A DNA stretch of 64,000 bases from Triglochin maritima (GCA_963682175.1 OY821775.1:8032501-8096500), one strand, 5' to 3'. Positions 32,769 to 46,500 are shown, counted from the first letter of the stretch. Translations and numbers: made by a program. The notes: generated from the sequence alone by a model not told the origin.

Positions 32769-33412
32769 GGGACCATAAGTTTCTTGCTTCCCTCTTCTAA
32801 TTGTAACGAGTCAACATCAAAGAAATAAAAGGGATCGGAAGCTTCTCTCTTGTTTGAAAAGAACGTTCACACGTAAGATCCTTGTTTTTAAAAATCATTC
32901 CGAAATTAGTCGATAGTTACGTGATTTCTTAGTTGCTAAGTTCCCTTCTCGAATGATATTAAGGATTTGGCACTATCGTACGTGCAACTTTTTTCTGCGA
33001 AATTATCTTTAAAGGCATTATTAACTGGAGTGGAGGGATTTGCTTCCACGTTTGAATTAATCTAACTCGGAACAATATTTCTAAGTGGTGCCGTTAACTT
33101 CAGTTTGAATTGTCGGAATTGTTTAATTGTGATTTTGTGAAGTGAAATTTCTCAGCGATTTCCTTTTTACCTGCATTTGTCGCTATCTAATATGCTGACC
33201 TCATTCAATTTTGGATTTCTAAATGGAATTTAATATCTGTATCTTGTTTGAAAAATGGTAGGCGGAATTTCTTTTATTAAGTCGCGATTTCTTCACGTCA
33301 GGTATGAGCTCATGGCACTGTATATTTTGTAACCTCAAGTTCTCCGGGAAAAGACTACAAAAGATTTATAAGCTTATACCATCTACAAGAGTATTTATCT
33401 AAGCTAGCTTTT
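32769..33412. other. Intergenic DNA, nothing recognised
   Basis: No coding or repeat structure could be supported here. Confidence 0.4.
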
Positions 33413-33415
33413 TAA

Positions 33416-33757
33416 GACCATGTTTAACGGTGTCTGGGTTACCCCCGAGCGTCTTGCTCTCTCTCTCTCTGCTACGTAAACTCACTCAACTCATCTAAAA
33501 AATCTCTTTAATCACACTCATAAACACATCGTACACCTTACATTCTTTTCCCTCCACGATCCTAGGTAAAATAATAAAAATTAACGAATCCCCCTCCCTC
33601 CCCCCAAAGAAATCACTCACCCGGGCGGGTGATCGAGAGCTCTGCCGCCCGATTTCACGCCCGGGCGGGGGAGTGTGGGCTTCCGTGGCACCTGATTTCC
33701 ACAGGAAAGCCGACGTGGTCGGGCGCCCGGGTTGATCTGCCCCCGTTAAGGATGCTC
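33416..33757. mobile_element. Harbinger-type MITE, 342 bp
   Basis: The left end GACCATGTTTAACGGTGTC and the right end read inward, GAGCATCCTTAACGGGGGC, are inverted repeats of the same family as the Harbinger element at 51,654 (GAGCACCCTTAACGGTGTTC). A perfect TAA duplication flanks it (33,413-33,415 and 33,758-33,760). It has no ORF. It contains a CT-rich tract and CCCGGGCGGG words. Confidence 0.8.
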
Positions 33758-34294
33758 TAAACACATCTAAGTAAGGGTGCATCAATTTTGTTGACATTAA
33801 CATACGTTATGATGTTCTAACCGGTTGAGCAAAAGTGAAAAAAAAACCGAGAAACTGATTTGTTTTGACTAAGTAATCATCAACTATAAGTCTATAACTA
33901 CGACCTAGGACAAAGAGATGGTTATTTTGAAGATTTTTTTCTCCGGAAAAAAGGCATTTGCACTGTACAAATACAATGAATTCCTGATATATATCCCAAT
34001 GATTTGCCAATGATTGACAATCATATTTTAACTTTCATTTCATACTAAGACAATGTTACATTATAACTAAAAAAACAATATCTTTTACAATTCACCCACA
34101 TTATCCCCCTACAGTACCCTGGAGTCGGGCATTAGAGACGCAGTGACAAAAGTTTTTCTCTTTTCCCACCCAGACGCAACATCTAGGATTCTAGGGGGTC
34201 TAACGAAGATGGCTGAGATGCTCGAACAATGACCTTACTTTGTTACTTACCTAAAGTTACGCAATGAACAAAAATCCACTCCTAGAAGCAACCT

Positions 34295-34709
34295 AAGGTG
34301 AGTTTGGATGTGGCAAATTCCGACTCCTCGACTCCCCTACACTATGAGAGTCGCTACAGTATGTGGAAGTCATCCAAATACTTTTGGGGTCTTTAGAATA
34401 TGAGGTCCTTGTGCGTATCCCGATGACTTTTTGCATCGATAGGAGAAATTCACTCACCACCTACAAATTTTTGGATCATCATGTTTCTATTGAATTGACG
34501 AAATTCATCATTATTTTATGTGTTGTTTATATATGATTGGAGGATATTTTGAGAATTTTATTTGACAAAACATATGAAAATTCACTGAACTTCTCGTCAT
34601 CTAAACAACTCCAACTTCTACTAAGAAGAAACAACTTCTGTGGTTAAAAATTCAAAAGCTAACTTCCCACAAGACTTTAACATTTAGGAGTCACGTCCAA
34701 ACACACCTT
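34295..34709. mobile_element. Possible MITE with AAGGTGNGTTTGGA termini
   Basis: The left end AAGGTGAGTTTGGATGTG and the right end read inward, AAGGTGTGTTTGGACGTG, match at 16 of 18 positions in inverted orientation, 415 bp apart. GGTGTGTTTGGA-type ends are common in plant MITEs. No matching target duplication was found. Confidence 0.55.
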
Positions 34710-37700
34710 TAAGTCGACATATCAGATCTTGTTTGGTAGACCAAACTGAGATAGATTGATTCCAGCTTTTAGGTTGCCAAACTAAACTTTAATTAACCTT
34801 CTCTCCGAAAACGTTGCTCCCTTCCCATAGTTCTTGCTTAATTTGCTTGAAGGCCGTATGATGGTTTTAAGTTAATTACCATCAATAGATTAGAATAAAT
34901 TGAAAAGGAGTCGCATCAAATTATCACTTTCCAGTGTCACAGTACTGCACCAATGATGCCCGGAGAAAGGAGGCAGAAATAAACACAAACAAACCCAAAC
35001 TTCCGAAAGCCACGTGAAGCACATATGAACCACTCTAAAATTTCCCAACCCTAATCGCACCTCATCATGAGAGAGTAGCCCCATCACATGCCCCTTGCTT
35101 TGACCACCACCACCACCAAACACGTCCCGCATGTCTTCTCTTCCTAAGATGGTGATATCTCAGCAAATCCTTTAGAACGTGTGGATATATATTAGCTTAG
35201 ATGGAATTACCAAGACATGACAAAAATGTTTTTTTAATGTAGGTTGGACACGAGTACGAGTGTATGACCCACTTGGTTAGGTTTCTTCCTTGTGTTGGAA
35301 ACTTCTGGATAATGGGTTATGTTTTTGCCTATTTGGAGAGATTGTACTTACTTTCATGACAATTCTGAATTCTAGGCGTAGTAAATACATAGAGAAGACT
35401 TGATCGTCTTTTTTAAAGAAAATTGTTGCAAGCAAATGTAACTTAAGTTCAAGAAAAAAGCGAAGAAAATACTAACTTAAGAATATATCTGAACCAACAA
35501 CATTTGGTTGCGATAATCCTAATATGGTCAATTGAGTTATCTAGACTCATCGATCAACACTAGATCATCTTAATCAACCATATATTTTAGAGTAATCCAG
35601 TAAATTGGAATAAAGTTTTCCTACGGGACTCTTAAGGAAAACAATATACAGTTGAAATTATTATCACAGTTTAAAAATGTTTTCTATATCATGATATTTT
35701 GCAACATCCAGAAGGCATTAACGTAGGTATGTATCTGCAAGACAATGTTTTCTTTGTTACATTTTCTGTGGACGTTACTTAACATGTATATGCAACGTTC
35801 ATGTCGGAATTAGTCCCAACACTGGTGACTTGAGTCCTTCACCAAAGTCTTCCGTTAAAATAACAAAACTTCAACAACTACTCAGAAGTAGGTTGTCTCG
35901 CTTTATCTAATTTTGTGAGGCTACTAGCTAATTATGGAGGTCTTCTTTCAGTCTTCTTCAAAGGTGGATTTCAGTTGGACCTAAACAACCCCACTACGTG
36001 ATGCGTGTATAGTTAGTTTTCAGGACTACACAGAAGTAATAACGTTTGACTGTATATTATTGGAACAAGTCTTGTGTTTGCAACTCTAATTCCAAACCCT
36101 ATATTACAAAAAAAATAAAATCATCGTTCACCTCAATCCTAAATTGTGTTTGAAAGAATTAAATTCCATGTGATTAACTACACTGTTTGAAAATACTAGA
36201 TAATTTACCAAATATTGGAATATTCCAACATATATTCAACATTAATCCACTATCGAATTAGTAGCACCAACCTCCAGGCTCCAGCTAACTTATTGGTGAC
36301 CTTGTCGGTGTTCCAACAAGCGCTCACTGCGATGTTATTGGAGCTCCAACGAACTTTTGCTGGTCGCGAGAGAAGCTTCAATGAAATTTATAATGTTGAA
36401 AGAAGTTGATTAAGTTGTTATGATACGTAATTCTAGTAAACAAATACAAGTGTTTTCGAGTAATAATTTATATTGCAAATGTAATGACATAAGATATTGT
36501 TAGACTTACTTTGTAATGAATCGATGTGATAGTAGCAAGGGTGGAAATTTACTCGTAATGTTGACTTAAGATATATGTGACGCATAAGATCCTACAATGT
36601 TGAATAATAGCCAGAAACTTAAGCTGACTGATATTTGTAGGTTAGTAGAACGAGTAGACATAATACCCTATAGTGATATAGAATTATTTCTTAAAATTGC
36701 TCTTGAGGTTTTGAATCGTCTTTCTGTAATGTTTCTCGCCTTCTAGGGCATGATTCTTGAACACTGTAACATAAATGGGAGTATATGTCTATATATGACA
36801 CATATATATGTCTTCCTTTTGTTTTGTTTAGTATAAAATATAAAAAACCATTCAAAAAGAAGAAGAAAAACAAATTAATGACATGCATCGAGAATCATTA
36901 TTGGTATATCCTACAATGATTTGTTACGACAATCATATAAACACTATTTAAAACTAAGACAGGCCATAACCTTGATTTTGATGGTACAGAAACACAAAAA
37001 TAGTAAAAGAAACCACAAAAATCCTTAAGGAATATACTTTGGTCTTTCTCCGACCCTGAGCAAGTGAGCAGTTTACTTCTCCTCAAATGACCCCTCAAAT
37101 TCCGCTATCTTTGACTAGAACCGATTTAGGAACGTAAGTTGCGGATCGGATGCGATAAAACACACATAACTTAATATGTGATTTACAATTTAATAATTAA
37201 ATAATATACTATTAATTATAAATTATATATGTACATATTATATATAAAATATATATATATGTATGCAAAAATTATTTAGGTAAAATATTTGAATAATTCC
37301 TAACATAAATAATAAACAAAAGAAAACATGCTAGTACAAAGTATACAAGTAATAATATATTAATTTCCTTGATAAAAAGATATTTTTAAAACAAGATTTT
37401 AAAAATTGAAAATCATTGTTATGGAATGCGCCGTATTCGTTAGCATAAACAAGCCGGCATCTTTTGGATGCGATGTGGTCATCAACCGCATATTAGAACA
37501 ATGACTAGATCACAAACAACTTGAAATTCACAGAGACAGAAAAAATTATTCGGCTAAGGACGATTTGAATTCAACTTGGAAGTAGGAAAAATAACTTCCA
37601 AAATTGTTTCTGATTAATTTGCAAAAAAACTTAAATGGGTTCAAACTCTTATAAAATTACACAATGAATGGTTTCGTACACTTCCATTTTTAATTCTAAG

Positions 37701-38640
37701 GAAATTATGAAATTAAATTCTAATTTTTCTATCATTTCCTACAAATAATCACACCGTAAAGCATATTTGACTCTTTGGAGTGGCAATTTGCTCAATGTTT
37801 TTTTATTTAAAGTACGTGTTTGGACAAAGAATGAAAAATCCATCATTACTTGTAATAATCAAATATTTAAGAAATCCTTGCACGAAACAATGTGATGAAC
37901 TAATTCACCCCAGCAGACTCCTAGAGAGTGTTAGCGAAGCAAAAAAAATTGGAAAGTGATTTTTGGAGTCCAAAAGAAAGTAGACAAAAACAGAACCAAG
38001 TGAAAATTAATTTCTTTCTGACTGCATTTTATTATTTATGCATGTTTAGACAAATAATTTCCAGATGGGTTGAACGGATGAACGAATTTCGGTTGACTGA
38101 AATGAGAATTCCAGTGATTTTTTCTAAGTGAATGTTAATGGATGACCAAATAAATTACGGTCGTTCGAACTGGTTATTGAAGTTAGAAATTTCGGTGGAT
38201 CGAAATGTGTTCGGTCGTCTGTTGAAATCATTTTGGTGGACCAAAACGGTTGACAGTCGACCAACAAATTTTGTTTTTGTTTTGCTTCTGACATCAAACG
38301 TTAAAAAAACTCAATTATTTTTGTGCACAACGAAAATTGAACATAGATTATCAAATGAAGTGCACAGCACAATCCTCTCAATTAAGTCAAACAGAATCTC
38401 ATATCTTGTCATTGGTTTCTCTCGAATTCGCAGTGCACAAACCCCACCCTATTGACCGATCAATCCTTCAAAATTGTATCAACTTGGTTGATGTTTTGCT
38501 CGTATCAATAATTTGTATCAAATTCGAAATGTCAAAATTGGTTTCCTAATCCGACTAACGGAAGACCAAAAATCTACGAACCGAGCCAACCCAATTATTG
38601 GTTCAATTGAACTCCCTAATCAGGCATTCTTCCTCTCATA
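34710..38640. other. Intergenic DNA upstream of the ORP gene
   Basis: No gene is recognised in this AT-rich 3.9 kb. At 38,060-38,285 there is a cluster of words that look like decayed CGGTNNACCG sites (TTTCGGTTGACTGAAA, TTTCGGTGGATCGAAA, GTTCGGTCGTCTG, TTTGGTGGACCAAAA, CGGTTGACAGTCGACC), suggesting an old LTR remnant about 400 bp upstream of the ORP promoter. Confidence 0.45.
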
Positions 38641-38663
38641 TCTTCCCTCTTCCGCATCTGCCG

Positions 38664-38675
38664 CTATATATATAA
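38664..38675 (+). promoter_or_regulatory. TATA box of the ORP gene
   Basis: TATATATATAAA lies 178 bp upstream of the chosen ATG and is followed by a pyrimidine-rich stretch typical of a plant start region. The downstream CT repeat (38,707-38,752) would fall in the 5' untranslated region. Confidence 0.65.
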
Positions 38676-38706
38676 ACCAATTCTACCCCTCTCTCTCCAC
38701 TTCAAA

Positions 38707-38710
38707 TCTC

Positions 38711-38752
<42 letters not shown>
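38707..38752 (+). repeat. (CT)n microsatellite in the ORP 5' leader
   Basis: An almost pure CT dinucleotide run of about 46 bp, broken once by GT. CT-rich 5' leaders are common in plant genes. Confidence 0.9.
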
Positions 38753-38754
<2 letters not shown>

Positions 38755-38841
38755 ACGCCACCTCCTCTAACCCGAAATGGACTTCCACCGGCGATCCCAC
38801 CACTGATGCTTGCCCCGAGATCCCACGGCGGGGGAGGAACC

Positions 38842-40487
38842 ATGCGAGCCAAGGAGATGCACCCACTCTGCTGCATAAGCATCGACTGCCCCGCCGTCGC
38901 CGGCGACGACCGATCACCGTCCCCGACCGACCGCAACCTCGACAATGCCGGATCAGACGGCGCCGTCGCTGGGGTGCTCCACAAGTGGACCAATTTTGGC
39001 AAGGGGTGGAGATCCAGGTGGTTCGAGCTCCGCAATGGCGTGCTTTCCTACTCCAAGGTTAGGGTCGGGGATGGCGACGTGGGGTTGATTGGGGATCCGA
39101 GGTGGCATCGGATCGATGGCCGGTGGAATCGCCGGAAACCCGCTGGCGTCGTCCATCTCAAGGTAAAATGCTTGCTATTTATAGGAAGCAACGATCGTCG
39201 AAATTTCTAATTGAAGTTTATTGGATTTGGAACGAGGCGGGTGTTGGGGTTTGGCGGTGATTTTTTTTTAATTTTTTACGATTTTGGTCAATAAAAAGGT
39301 AAAAAGGTGGGTTTTTATGATTTTTTATATCTGGTGAGGTAATTTGTTTTAATAAGACATTGTGGGTCACATCTGCTCCACGACTGCAAGTAAAGGTTTC
39401 CTTTTTATATCCGTTTCTCCGTTGTAAAAATGGTTCCTTTCTTCCAATCATTCAGATCTTCTGGTTTCGGTTCCACCCTTCTCGGGTTTTCAGGTTTGCG
39501 TTTTGATTTTCCGTGAATTGGTTTTTTGGGTGTTCGCGGAGTTTCGTGGTTTCCAGGGTTTTTTGCTCTTTGGGTTGCTTAACGTGCATCGAAGGCCCGG
39601 GAATTTTATTTTTTTTGGTGATTTTTTGTGATTTTTGGTTGTTGAGGTTTTAAGAGTTCCGCTATCTTCGTGTCGTTTCTTGTTTGTGTTTGGTGACATC
39701 AGAATCTTGTTTCTGAGTCTGGGTGTTGTACATTTTGTCCTTTGTTTGTGTTTGAGCATTACTAATTTACTATCGTTGTCCATATTGTTTTTTTCTTTTT
39801 TTTCGGAACTTTATCCTTTTTCTCCCTTTTCAGAAAAAAATATAGATAGGGTTTATCCGGTCTAGGATAAATGGAACTCGTACTTTTTTTTTGAGAATTA
39901 ACCAGTACCGGTTTGTTTGATAACTGGTTTCTTCATTCATACGATCAAATAAGTTCAACTGAATTGTAGGACCACATTTCGGCTAGAGAGTCAACAGCAG
40001 TAGAAATACATAAGTTTAAAACCCTCACATGTGAGGTTTTACAAGGTTCTCATAAGGAAAAGGATAACAAGCTAAATAGATAGAAAGAAAGCTTAGATGC
40101 AAGCAGCAGCCGAAAGAGGACCAGAACAGGGAGCTCAGGTCGGCACATTCTGCTCCTGTTGGTGGGTACCTGTTACTGGGTTACCTTGGTGTTTGCAAGA
40201 TTTTTGGCCTTGGAAAATTCTTCTTATATTTCACTAAATCATAGTGAACTCTGGACGGTTCAACATAGTTCCTTTGATGATAAGGTGTGTCCTTTTATTT
40301 GGAAAGGTAGAGTGGAAGAACCGAAAAAGAATCAGGGCAAAGAAGTGTAAAAAAGAATAGAAGAGAATAAACACGAGAAGAATATAAGTTCTGATTCGCT
40401 AAAAACATAAGATTTTTTTTATGGTTAATAACGCGTGCAGATTGAGCACTCAATCAATTTCCTTGCTTGTTTGCAAGTTGATCAGAA

Positions 40488-40523
<36 letters not shown>

Positions 40524-43500
40524 TTTCTTTGTATTATACGAAGTCCATTTCACTCGTTTCCATCGCTTAACAGACTTCTTTTGCAGAGAAGTCCATTAGG
40601 TGAAAAATATTCATATAAGACCGTAAAACCTCTTTATTCTCCTAGATAGATTGATAGTACCTCAAAGAAAGCACGTACTTAATAACAACACATATTAGTA
40701 GGGGTGTAATTGGGGTGAGTATTACCCGTTCCCATTTAATAAGTGAGTACGAGTACAGGTACAATTTTTGTACCCATTTAAAAATTTATACCCGTTTATC
40801 CATACCCGCTTTACCCGTTTAATAAATGGGAGGGGTACGGGTATACCTCTACCCGTTTACCTATTTATCCATTTAATTATTTAATTAATATATAACAACG
40901 TTCAGGCACCGCCTAGGCGAGCCTAGGCGGCCGGCGGCGTCCGGTCGCCTGGGCGATCGCCTAGGCGGTTGTGCGACCGCCCAGGGCTGGGCGGTAATTT
41001 TTTTTTTTTAAATTCAATTAATTTTCATAAAATAGATAAAAAAATCAGGAAAAATCGGGAAAAATAGAAAAAAATACACAAATATTTTCTAAAACTACCA
41101 TACATGTTTAGGCTTCGAAAAGACACCTAGTTCCTCGACCAAGGCCTCACTAGGCACCCCCTCTACCCACCTAAACACTTAGGTATACAATTTATTGCTC
41201 AGTAGTACGATTACAAAGTAACTCAGAGTTCATACAATAGTAGATAAAAGAGAAAGTAGAATTACAAGCTAACTAACTAATTCCATTGGACACATTGATC
41301 TAATGTCCAACTGGGAACCATATCATATCCTCCACCACCATCAGAGTCGTCGGAGTCGTTCTCATTCGGATTGTCGACGTAGACATCATCTTCTTCAGTT
41401 TCTTCATCGTCGGTTTGGACATATTGCTCGTCGATGTCCATCGGTGGTTGAGAACTCGATGCACCTGGATCTCTAGAACTGATGTGAACGATGGCATCAT
41501 CCATGCCACGACCTAATAATGGCGCGTCAGATGCAGTAGAACACCGCGGGTCAGATGCAGTGGACATGGATCGAGCAAAGCGTCTCCGTGAAGAAGAATG
41601 TCCCAAAGCTGCTTCCTCGACATCGGCCCATGTAAGCTCCTCTCCAGCGAAGACCGGATCTTCAGTTTCTACCAACCACGGATGCTCGTCGAAGAGATCG
41701 TACTCCACACTGATGGGGTCATAAAATCCAGGCTTCTCCATCCTTTGCTGAAACCTTTGCCTTAACTTTTGGTTGTAGTTCACATACACCAAGTCATTCA
41801 TCTTCTTCACAGCCAACCTGTTCCTTCTCGTTGAGTGCAACTGTTCGAAGACACTCCAATTCCGCTCACAACCTGATGCCGAACATGTCAATCCCAACAC
41901 CCTCACGGCCAACCTCTGTAATGCAGTCTCTCCCATGTCTGCGCCATACGATTGCCACCAATCTATAGGTCTTCTTTCCGACCTTTGTCTGACGACCATA
42001 TCCCTCGAGAATATTCCGAGGGAGTTCTTGTAACGATCAAGTAAACCGCAAATCTTGTCTTGTTCTGCAGGAGTGGGGACGAGCCGCTCTACGACATCCA
42101 TGAATCCAGGCATATGCTCATTGAAAGCTATATTTCGATCCTGAGGTGGGACGGAGAAGAAGGTACCAGGGTTGAGTAAGAAACCAGCAGAATGTAGCGG
42201 TGATGACATCATCTTCCCTGGACCCCACCTGGTGTCGATGAGGTCGATGACTTGCTTGTACAACCTCGGGTTTCCGTCAAAGTTCCTCATGATTTGTTCT
42301 TTGGCTTTCTCCATTGCGTCACACAGATATCCCATCGCTGGTTTCTCATCGCCGTCAACAAGTCTAAGAACCTGAACCATAGGTTGTGAGGCCTTCAGTG
42401 CCTTTACGACGTTGGTCCAGAAACCACTTTGTAGAATGGTCTCGGCAACTTCAGTAGAGATCTCCTTCTTTTTCTTGTTCTTTATCCAACTTGCATTAGG
42501 ATCGTTGTACCCCGGGCAAAACAACAAAGGCTCGGAGTTTGTCTTTCTTCAGAAATAACCTTTGCAAACTCAGAAATGCGGTGGCAAATCTCGTGACAGC
42601 AGGGCGTAGCAGGTTCCCTTCAATGGCAATTCGCATCCTCTTCAACAACATGGCAGAGCTGTTGAAATGTTTGATGATCTTTCGAGCTAAAGCAATAGTC
42701 TTCAAAAACAACTTGCCAATATCCTCCAAGATGAGATCGATGCAATGCGCTGCACAGGGAGTCCAAAACAATCTCCTTCTTTTTTGTTGCAACATCCTAC
42801 CGGCAAGTACGTACGCGGCGGCGTTGTCGGTGACCACCTGAACAACGTGTTCTTCGCCAATCTCGCCAACTACCTTGTCCATCAGCTTGTACAGGTAGTC
42901 TGCGGTGTGAGAGTGACCGGAAGCATCTACAGACCTCATGAACATGGTACCTGTCGGACAATTTACTAGAAAATTGATTATACTCCTACCGGACCTATCA
43001 GTCCACCCATCTGTCATCAACGTGCACCCGTATGTTGCCCAATCTTGTCTGTACGATTCTAGTATACCTCTAGTGTAGTCAATTTCTTGTTTAAGGCACG
43101 AGTCACTAACTTCATGATACGTCATGGGTTTAAGTCCGGGTCCGTAAGTACTAGTAGCGGATATTGCTTCCTTCCACTCAGGCGTCCTTACAGTGTTGAA
43201 TGATATACCACATCTATAGAAAAACCTAGCCCATTTTTGATTAATTGTTTTCCTATCTTCTTTTCTAAAGGTTCTTTCGATGGTTGTTTGTTGGGGGCCG
43301 GAAACCACGTCCTTCCCACGTCCGCAAAATGGTGCCCACAAACGTTGTTTTTGTCTCTTTCGACCAGGAACGGGGCGAGAACGGGAGGTTGGGGTCGGAG
43401 CAGAACCGGAACCCGACCCGGTTTCTAGATCAAATTCTATGTTTTCTCGGTCTACATAATCATCAAGACATACATTTTCGTTTTGTAATGTCCTACTGTT

Positions 43501-46500
43501 TCTAATCATGTATGCAGTTATGTCTTGTTTAATAGAGTCAGGAACTTTATCACAAGGTCTAGCATTGCTACCGGGTGTGTGTGCAAGATGTTGTTTGTGA
43601 CGGGCTATACCACCTCTAGTTTCCTTACCACATAACTCACAGACAATACAATTTTTATCATTAGCGCTAATGTAATGGGCAGTATTCCAACCGGGGTCAT
43701 TTGTACGGGTAGGTCTTAGGTCATCGTAACTCTCGTGATGCATAGGTAGACTAGTGCCGGGTACGTAAGCCATATCTTAAAACTAGACTAATATAAAATT
43801 TAGACTAATATGAAAATAAAATACTAATTAATTTAATTCTAAAGAGAAGTTAGAAAGAGTGCACTTGATTTTGACGGTTGAAGAATGAAGAAACGGATCG
43901 GAGACTTCACTTTCCAACTTCAAAACTAAGCACCAGACCGGAGACTTAATCGCAAAACTTGATGATTAGGAAGGTTGATGATGAGAATAGGATTATGAAG
44001 AAGAAGAGAATGAGAGATGTGTGAAAAATGAAGAGGTTTGGAGGGGTTTATATAGGATTTGGGGCTAGTGGCAAAGTTGTAATTTTTGAAAAAAAAAAAT
44101 AATAAAAAAATTAAAAGGAGAGAGCCGTTGGAGAGCCTCCAACGGCTCTCGCCTAGGCGATCGCCTAGGCGAAATGATCGCCTAGGCGATCGCCTATTTC
44201 GCCCAGCTCTGCTGGGCGAAAGGCGGTGGTCGCCCAGGCGACCACCGCCACCGGCGACCGCCTAGGCGACCGCCTAACGCCTAGGCGGTCGCCTACGTAA
44301 ACGTTGATATATAATATATAGTTAAAATAATAAAAAATGAGGTTTTTTTTTGGCAAAAATGATTGCTTTGAGGCTTGTTTGTGAGAAAATTGGTGATTTC
44401 TCATCATTTGGCTTAATTCATAATCTTAAAAATCGTAAATTTAACCTATTTTTTGCCTAAATCATTCTCATCCAATGATTAGGTTCTTCCAAGTTGAGTT
44501 TTGTTAGCAAAAATTATACCCGCTATACCCTTATACTATACCTGCCCCATATCCGTTTATTTGATTTCCAAATTAAACGGGTATGGGACGGGTACGGGCA
44601 ACAATATTTAAACGAGTATATATCTGTACCCGTTTAGTTACGCAAGTATAGCTACATGTATGACCATACCCGACCTGTTTGCACACCCCTACAAATTAGT
44701 AAAAGATCTAGTAACAGGAGTTAGTTTTGGGCTATCACATTAAAGTACAAAACTGGAGATCACTTCTCCTGTACGAGTACCAATTATGACGTGAAAATTG
44801 AAGCCCTTTCCTATTTCAGTTTCCTCTGTTCCTTCTCCCTCCTATATTTGGCACATAGAAAAACATTAAAATTGGTTGCTATTGTATTTGTCTGTCTTTG
44901 TTTCCCCTTCTTTGCAATCTATTTGTTTGCCGGATTTCATTATTTTGGCATATGGTCTTCCATAGACCATAGCCATCTGGATCCTTGCCTGGGTTGCAGA
45001 TAACAATAGTCAACCTGAAACATGCTCTATGTTCATGAATAGATATCATACATATCCAATAAATGATATTAAATGTTGTACTGTGCTAACATCATTGCAA
45101 TGAAACTTTTGGAGGTCCAAGGACAACAGTATGATTATATTATTTTAACTTTTGCTTTTCTTGTGTATGAAATACAATAATATTTGTAACATTCAGTCGT
45201 ATGAAACAATTGGTGATTCCCTGGCATATGCCATTCAAGCGAGTGAAAAATAATGCAAATCAGTCTTGATTATGTCATCAATCACTTGGTTATATTTTCT
45301 CGATATGCCTGCATGGATGATAAATCTTTCATGTGCTTTTATTTTCATTAAATTTGGTTTCTTTCTTATTTTCGATCATGCCCAGACTAAAGAGGATAAA
45401 TTTCAAACTCCAGGTATCATCGTTCCGTGAAAGTCGATCCGATGATAGGAGATTTTATATATTTTCTACTACAAAGACTCTACATTTAAGAACTGATTCA
45501 AGAAAAGATCGTGTGTCTTGGATTAAGGCTTTGCTCTCTGCAAGATGTACAATACCGTTGAGATCTGTGAGCGACCAGATATCATTTATCCACAATGACG
45601 CAACTATATCAACTGAAAATCTTAGAAATCGTTTGCTTGAGGAGGGAATTAATGAACCCCTTATCAAGGACTGTGAGCAGATAATGCTATCAGAGTTTTC
45701 ACAGTTGAAACAATTGTGTGAAGAGCGATTTGGCGTACTAGCATTTCAGCAGCTAGAGGTACTTTTTTCATTTTCTATTTTAATTTTACAGAATTTGATC
45801 TTTTATGAGTTCCACAATCGTAGTGGTAATAATGTATCTGTGTCACTTTTTATCTTTTTGTTGGAGCTCAAATCACACCTTTTTGCAGTTTGTTTTACTA
45901 TTGGAATTTTCTGTGTCATGCTTTCCAGACATCATTTCTGTTTCTTCAACAGATATATTCTCTTATTAATTAGTATTGTAAGGAAACTGGAAGCAGTACT
46001 TATTATGATTATGTAATCTTTGAAGTTACTACATCCAGCTTGATTAAACTTTTTTATGGTAATCTGAGTTACTTAAACCATATGGAATGCAGGAACATAA
46101 TGTGGACCCAGAAACTGTTGGGATCCAGGGTGCCCCGCTGTTATTGAAGAACGGATTCTCCAGTTCCGGACACGGGAAATATAGTGGTATTTTTTACATT
46201 TGTATGAAGTTGATTTATTTGTTTATACTGTGAATCTGTGATCTACTATAACTAAGGTTCTGAGTGCATAGAACAAGAATTCTCAAGTACCTGTTCTTGT
46301 CCTTGCTTATCATTTAGTGAAAATAATGTCACTGCTAATGGAGTGGAAATCAATCTAGAAAGTTGATGGTGTCCTCGTATATTACGTATACTGCCTAACT
46401 ACCTATTGTTCATGTGTGCAACCATTGCAAACCATTTACAGCAATCAGTATTCCATGAACTATGTATATAAGTTTGTACTATCTGATCACGTAATTTTTC

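Larger units (their letters stand above)
40896..44306 (-). mobile_element. Complete hAT transposon
   Basis: It begins CAACGTTCAGGCACCGCC and ends TACGTAAACGTTG, with inverted CAACGTT tips. A perfect 8-bp target duplication ATATATAA flanks it (40,888-40,895 and 44,307-44,314), diagnostic for hAT. It is 3,411 bp long and holds one transposase gene on the minus strand. GC-rich palindromic subterminal repeats occupy both ends. It lies inside an older hAT-type MITE, itself in intron 1 of the ORP gene. With a perfect duplication and just one frameshift, it looks young. Confidence 0.93.
40699..44691. mobile_element. hAT-type MITE (574 bp) split by a second transposon
   Basis: The left end TAGGGGTGTAATTGGGG and the right end read inward, TAGGGGTGTGCAAAC, share TAGGGGTGT, a common plant hAT terminus. 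Flanks CATATTAG (40,691-40,698) and CAAATTAG (44,692-44,699) are an 8-bp duplication with one mismatch. Both arms are full of TACCCGTTTA/GGGTACGGG words (subterminal repeats). Without the 3.4-kb insert it is 574 bp and non-coding. Confidence 0.85.
39163..45413 (+). other. Intron 1 of the ORP gene, 6.25 kb
   Basis: The donor is CTCAAG|GTAAAA and the acceptor CTCCAG|GTATCA, phase 0, splitting the PH domain after VHLK. The other coding introns are 74-1,127 bp long. Of the 6,251 bp, about 3,990 belong to two nested hAT-type insertions (40,699-44,691). The rest holds a 34-G run and no recognised gene. The transposase gene inside runs against the host gene. Confidence 0.9.

Noticed and set aside
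45760..46016. Hydrophobic extension of the ORP exon 2 frame as a membrane protein
   Set aside because: It is intron 2 read through; a good donor at 45,759 and family length show the exon ends at 45,758.
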